A program made the translations under genes and the position numbers. Shown in pieces: positions 13,453 to 15,314 of a stretch of DNA of 15,314 nucleotides. The notes under the pieces are model-generated. The model ran no database searches, was not told where the DNA came from, and saw only the letters and a list, made by a program, of their open reading frames with translations. Each line of letters starts with the position of its first letter. Positions within the stretch are counted from its first letter, which is position 1. Source of the DNA: JBHHZI01 sp046757965 (lineage in GTDB: Bacteria > Acidobacteriota > Polarisedimenticolia > SMYD01); contig JBHHZI010000075.1 in assembly GCA_046757965.1 (NCBI GenBank), forward strand, positions 1-15,314. Direction: 5' to 3'.

Positions 13453-13480
13453 ATTATAGAGCCTCCCCGGCGGCTCGCAA
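13453..13480 (-). promoter_or_regulatory. strong sigma70-type promoter of the methyltransferase gene
   Basis: On the minus strand TTGCGA (13480-13475), a 16-nt spacer and a perfect TATAAT (13458-13453). Nine bases separate the -10 from the ATG at 13443, so the predicted transcript begins about 2-3 nt before the start codon. Confidence 0.6.
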
Positions 13481-13538
13481 CGGCTCTCGACCCGATCCGC
13501 TACAATTCGACCCCGGCGTTCGAATAGGATTGCCTCAC

Positions 13539-13544
13539 GGGAGG
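13539..13544 (+). promoter_or_regulatory. aceE ribosome-binding site
   Basis: GGGAGG lies 5 nt before the GTG at 13550 and 11 nt before the in-frame ATG at 13556, which favours the GTG start. It is one of only two good Shine-Dalgarno sequences I see in the window. A TACAAT at 13501-13506 is a weak -10 candidate upstream, without a clear -35. Confidence 0.6.
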
Positions 13545-13549
13545 TTACG

Positions 13550-15314
13550 GTGCGCATGCACGAGACCGAGACGCCTGGCGAACCGGACCGGCAACAGGAA
13601 CAGATCGAGGCCAAGGAGTGGCTCGATTCCCTTGATGATGTCCTCGAGCGCCGTGGCCCGCACCGCGTGCGCTCCTTGCTGCACCTTCTTCAGGCGCGCG
13701 CGGCGGAGGTCGGCATCGCGCCGCCGTTTTCAGCCAACACGCCCTACCTCAACACCATCCCCCGCAGCCGACAGGTGCCGTTCCCCGGCGACCGGGAGAT
13801 GGAACGCCGCATCAAGAGCCTGGTGCGGTGGAACGCCATGGCGATGGTGGTGCGCGCCAACCGCGAGGCGAGCGGCATCGGTGGCCACATCTCGACCTAC
13901 GCGTCGGCGGCCACGCTGCTGGAGGTCGGCTTCAACCATTTCTTCCGGGGGAAGGACCATCCGGAAGGCGCCGACCAGGTGTTCTTCCAGGGCCATTCCT
14001 CGCCGGGAATCTACGCACGAGCTTTTCTCGAGGGCCGCATCTCCGAGACCCAGCTCGAGAACTTCCGCCGGGAGCTGAAAGACGACGGCGGGCTGTCGTC
14101 GTACCCGCACCCGTGGCTGCTGCCCGACTTCTGGGAGTTCCCGACGGTTTCCATGGGTCTGAGCCCGATCATGGCGATCTACCAGGCCCGCTTCAATCGC
14201 TTCCTCGAGGACCGCGGCCTGGCACGACCCGATCACACCGGCCGCGTCTGGGCCTTTCTCGGCGACGGGGAACTCGACGAACCGGAGGCCCTGGGCGCCA
14301 TCAGCCTCGCCGGCCGCGCCCGGCTGAACAACCTGACCTTCGTCGTCAACTGCAATCTCCAGCGACTCGACGGTCCGGTGCGCGGCAACAGCAAGATCAT
14401 CCAGGAGCTGGAGGCCATGTTCCGTGGCGCCGGCTGGCACGTCATCAAGGTGGTCTGGGGAGATAGCTGGGACCCGTTGCTCGAGAAGGACGTGGACGGG
14501 ATCCTGGCCCAGCGCATGGAAGAGGTCGTGGACGGCTTCTACCAGCGTTACGTGGTGGAGGACGGCGCCTACATCCGGCGGCACTTCTTCGGCACGGACC
14601 CGCGTCTTCTCGCCATGGTCGAGCACCTCTCCGACCAGCAGCTTCACAAGCTGCGCCGCGGCGGGCATGACCCGGAGAAGGTGTACGCCGCCTACCGGGA
14701 GGCGGAGGAGAACACCGTCTCCCCCACCGTCGTCCTGGCCAAGACCATCAAGGGGTACGGGCTGGGCGAGGCCGGTGAAGGCAAGAACATCACCCACCAG
14801 CAGAAGAAGCTCAACGAGGAGGAGCTGCGCGAGTTTCGCTCGCGCTTCGGCATCCCGATCTCGGACCGGGACGTGGGCAAGGCGCCGTTCTATCGTCCAG
14901 CCGAGGACAGCGCCGAGCTCGACTACATGCGCAAGCGGCGCCAGGCGCTCGGCGGCAGCGTGCCGGAGCGGAGCAACCGGGCACCGGCCCTGCCGATGCC
15001 CGAGGCAACGCTCTTCGAGGACTTTCACGGCGGCACGAACGGCAAGCCGATGGCCTCCACCATGGGCTTCGTCCGGCTCCTGGCCCGTCTCCTGAAAGAT
15101 CCGCAGCTCGGTCCGCTCATCGTCCCCATCGTCCCGGACGAGGCCCGCACCTTCGGCATGGAGGCGCTGTTCCGGCAGGTCGGCATCTACTCGCACATCG
15201 GCCAGAACTACGAACCCGTGGACAAGGACACCCTCCTCTATTACAAGGAGGCGAAAGACGGCCAGATCCTGGAGGAGGGGATCACCGAGGCGGGCGCCAT
15301 GTCCTCGTTCATCG
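13550..15314 (+). CDS. aceE: pyruvate dehydrogenase E1 component, homodimeric type (3' partial)
   Basis: 588 codons are present before the window ends; the E. coli protein has 887 residues, so about one third is missing. It catalyses thiamine diphosphate-dependent decarboxylation of pyruvate and reductive acetylation of the E2 lipoyl group, in the cytosolic PDH complex. Identity is clear from QGHSSPGIYARAFLEGR, SSYPHPWLLPDFWEFPTVSMG, the ThDP/Mg motif beginning GDGELDEPEA (238 onward) and ending NCNLQRLDGP (267 onward), AKTIKGYGLGEAGEGKNITHQ with the phosphate-loop His416, and PDEARTFGMEALFRQVGIY (Glu531 region). The sequence runs to EEGITEAGAMSSF at the edge with no disabling change. GTG 13550 is preferred over ATG 13556 from Shine-Dalgarno spacing. 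E2 (aceF) would be expected downstream, outside this window. It is divergent from the methyltransferase gene. Confidence 0.95.
   Translation, partial: MRMHETETPGEPDRQQEQIEAKEWLDSLDDVLERRGPHRVRSLLHLLQARAAEVGIAPPFSANTPYLNTIPRSRQVPFPGDREMERRIKSLVRWNAMAMVVRANREASGIGGHISTYASAATLLEVGFNHFFRGKDHPEGADQVFFQGHSSPGIYARAFLEGRISETQLENFRRELKDDGGLSSYPHPWLLPDFWEFPTVSMGLSPIMAIYQARFNRFLEDRGLARPDHTGRVWAFLGDGELDEPEALGAISLAGRARLNNLTFVVNCNLQRLDGPVRGNSKIIQELEAMFRGAGWHVIKVVWGDSWDPLLEKDVDGILAQRMEEVVDGFYQRYVVEDGAYIRRHFFGTDPRLLAMVEHLSDQQLHKLRRGGHDPEKVYAAYREAEENTVSPTVVLAKTIKGYGLGEAGEGKNITHQQKKLNEEELREFRSRFGIPISDRDVGKAPFYRPAEDSAELDYMRKRRQALGGSVPERSNRAPALPMPEATLFEDFHGGTNGKPMASTMGFVRLLARLLKDPQLGPLIVPIVPDEARTFGMEALFRQVGIYSHIGQNYEPVDKDTLLYYKEAKDGQILEEGITEAGAMSSFI

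Noticed and set aside
13730..15196. 488-codon open frame antisense to aceE
   Set aside because: It is a His/Val/Leu-rich shadow without motifs; the plus strand is unmistakable aceE.
1..15314. tRNA, rRNA, CRISPR, transposon or prophage signatures
   Set aside because: Looked for on both strands by eye: no spaced direct repeats, no terminal inverted repeats flanking a transposase, and no cloverleaf or integrase.

Overview
The window is 15.3 kb of uniformly GC-rich, gene-dense bacterial chromosome. It has short intergenic gaps, overlapping stop/start codons, and no sign of phage, insertion sequence, CRISPR array, tRNA or rRNA. Gene content (homodimeric-type pyruvate dehydrogenase E1, AsmA, PBP4-type carboxypeptidase, ArfB, RCK-type K+ channel, lipoprotein signal) points to a diderm bacterium. 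The PqqB-like hydrolase, TPR protein and HEAT-cyclophilin lipoprotein together recall Acidobacteriota or a related deep lineage, but the sequence alone does not settle this.

Layout: (1) 2-859 (+), 5'-truncated PqqB-like metallo-hydrolase, converging on (2) 917-1912 (-), a two-TM K+ channel with RCK/TrkA domains. (3) 1983-2888 (+), an HPr-kinase-like P-loop protein, overlaps by 8 nt (4) 2881-4932 (+), a lipoprotein with HEAT repeats and a C-terminal cyclophilin domain. (5) 4916-5407 (-), a small TPR protein, overlaps the tail of gene 4 and is divergent from (6) 5704-8241 (+), a large AsmA-family protein. (7-9) An operon on the minus strand, arfB (11491-11057) > dacB-like (11064-9742) > nhaC-like (9745-8336), has overlapping stop and start codons at both junctions. 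(10) 11574-12551 (+), a noncanonical MTHFR-like TIM-barrel protein, is divergent from that operon and converges on (11) 12589-13443 (-), a class I SAM methyltransferase. (12) 13550-end (+), aceE, cut by the window edge, is divergent from gene 11.

Most genes look like housekeeping or core accessory functions: envelope maintenance (AsmA, DacB, lipoprotein), ion homeostasis (K+ channel, NhaC), ribosome rescue (ArfB), C1 metabolism and central carbon (AceE). I saw no obvious dedicated novel multi-gene system. The most interesting signals are: three unrelated genes (1983, 11574, 13443) that each have a -10-like hexamer exactly 9 nt before the start codon, as expected for leaderless mRNAs; a near-symmetric -10 element shared by divergent genes; an inverted repeat overlapping the ribosome-binding site of the TPR gene; a His in the K+ selectivity filter; and the translationally coupled pair of an orphan HPr-kinase-like protein and a HEAT-cyclophilin lipoprotein.
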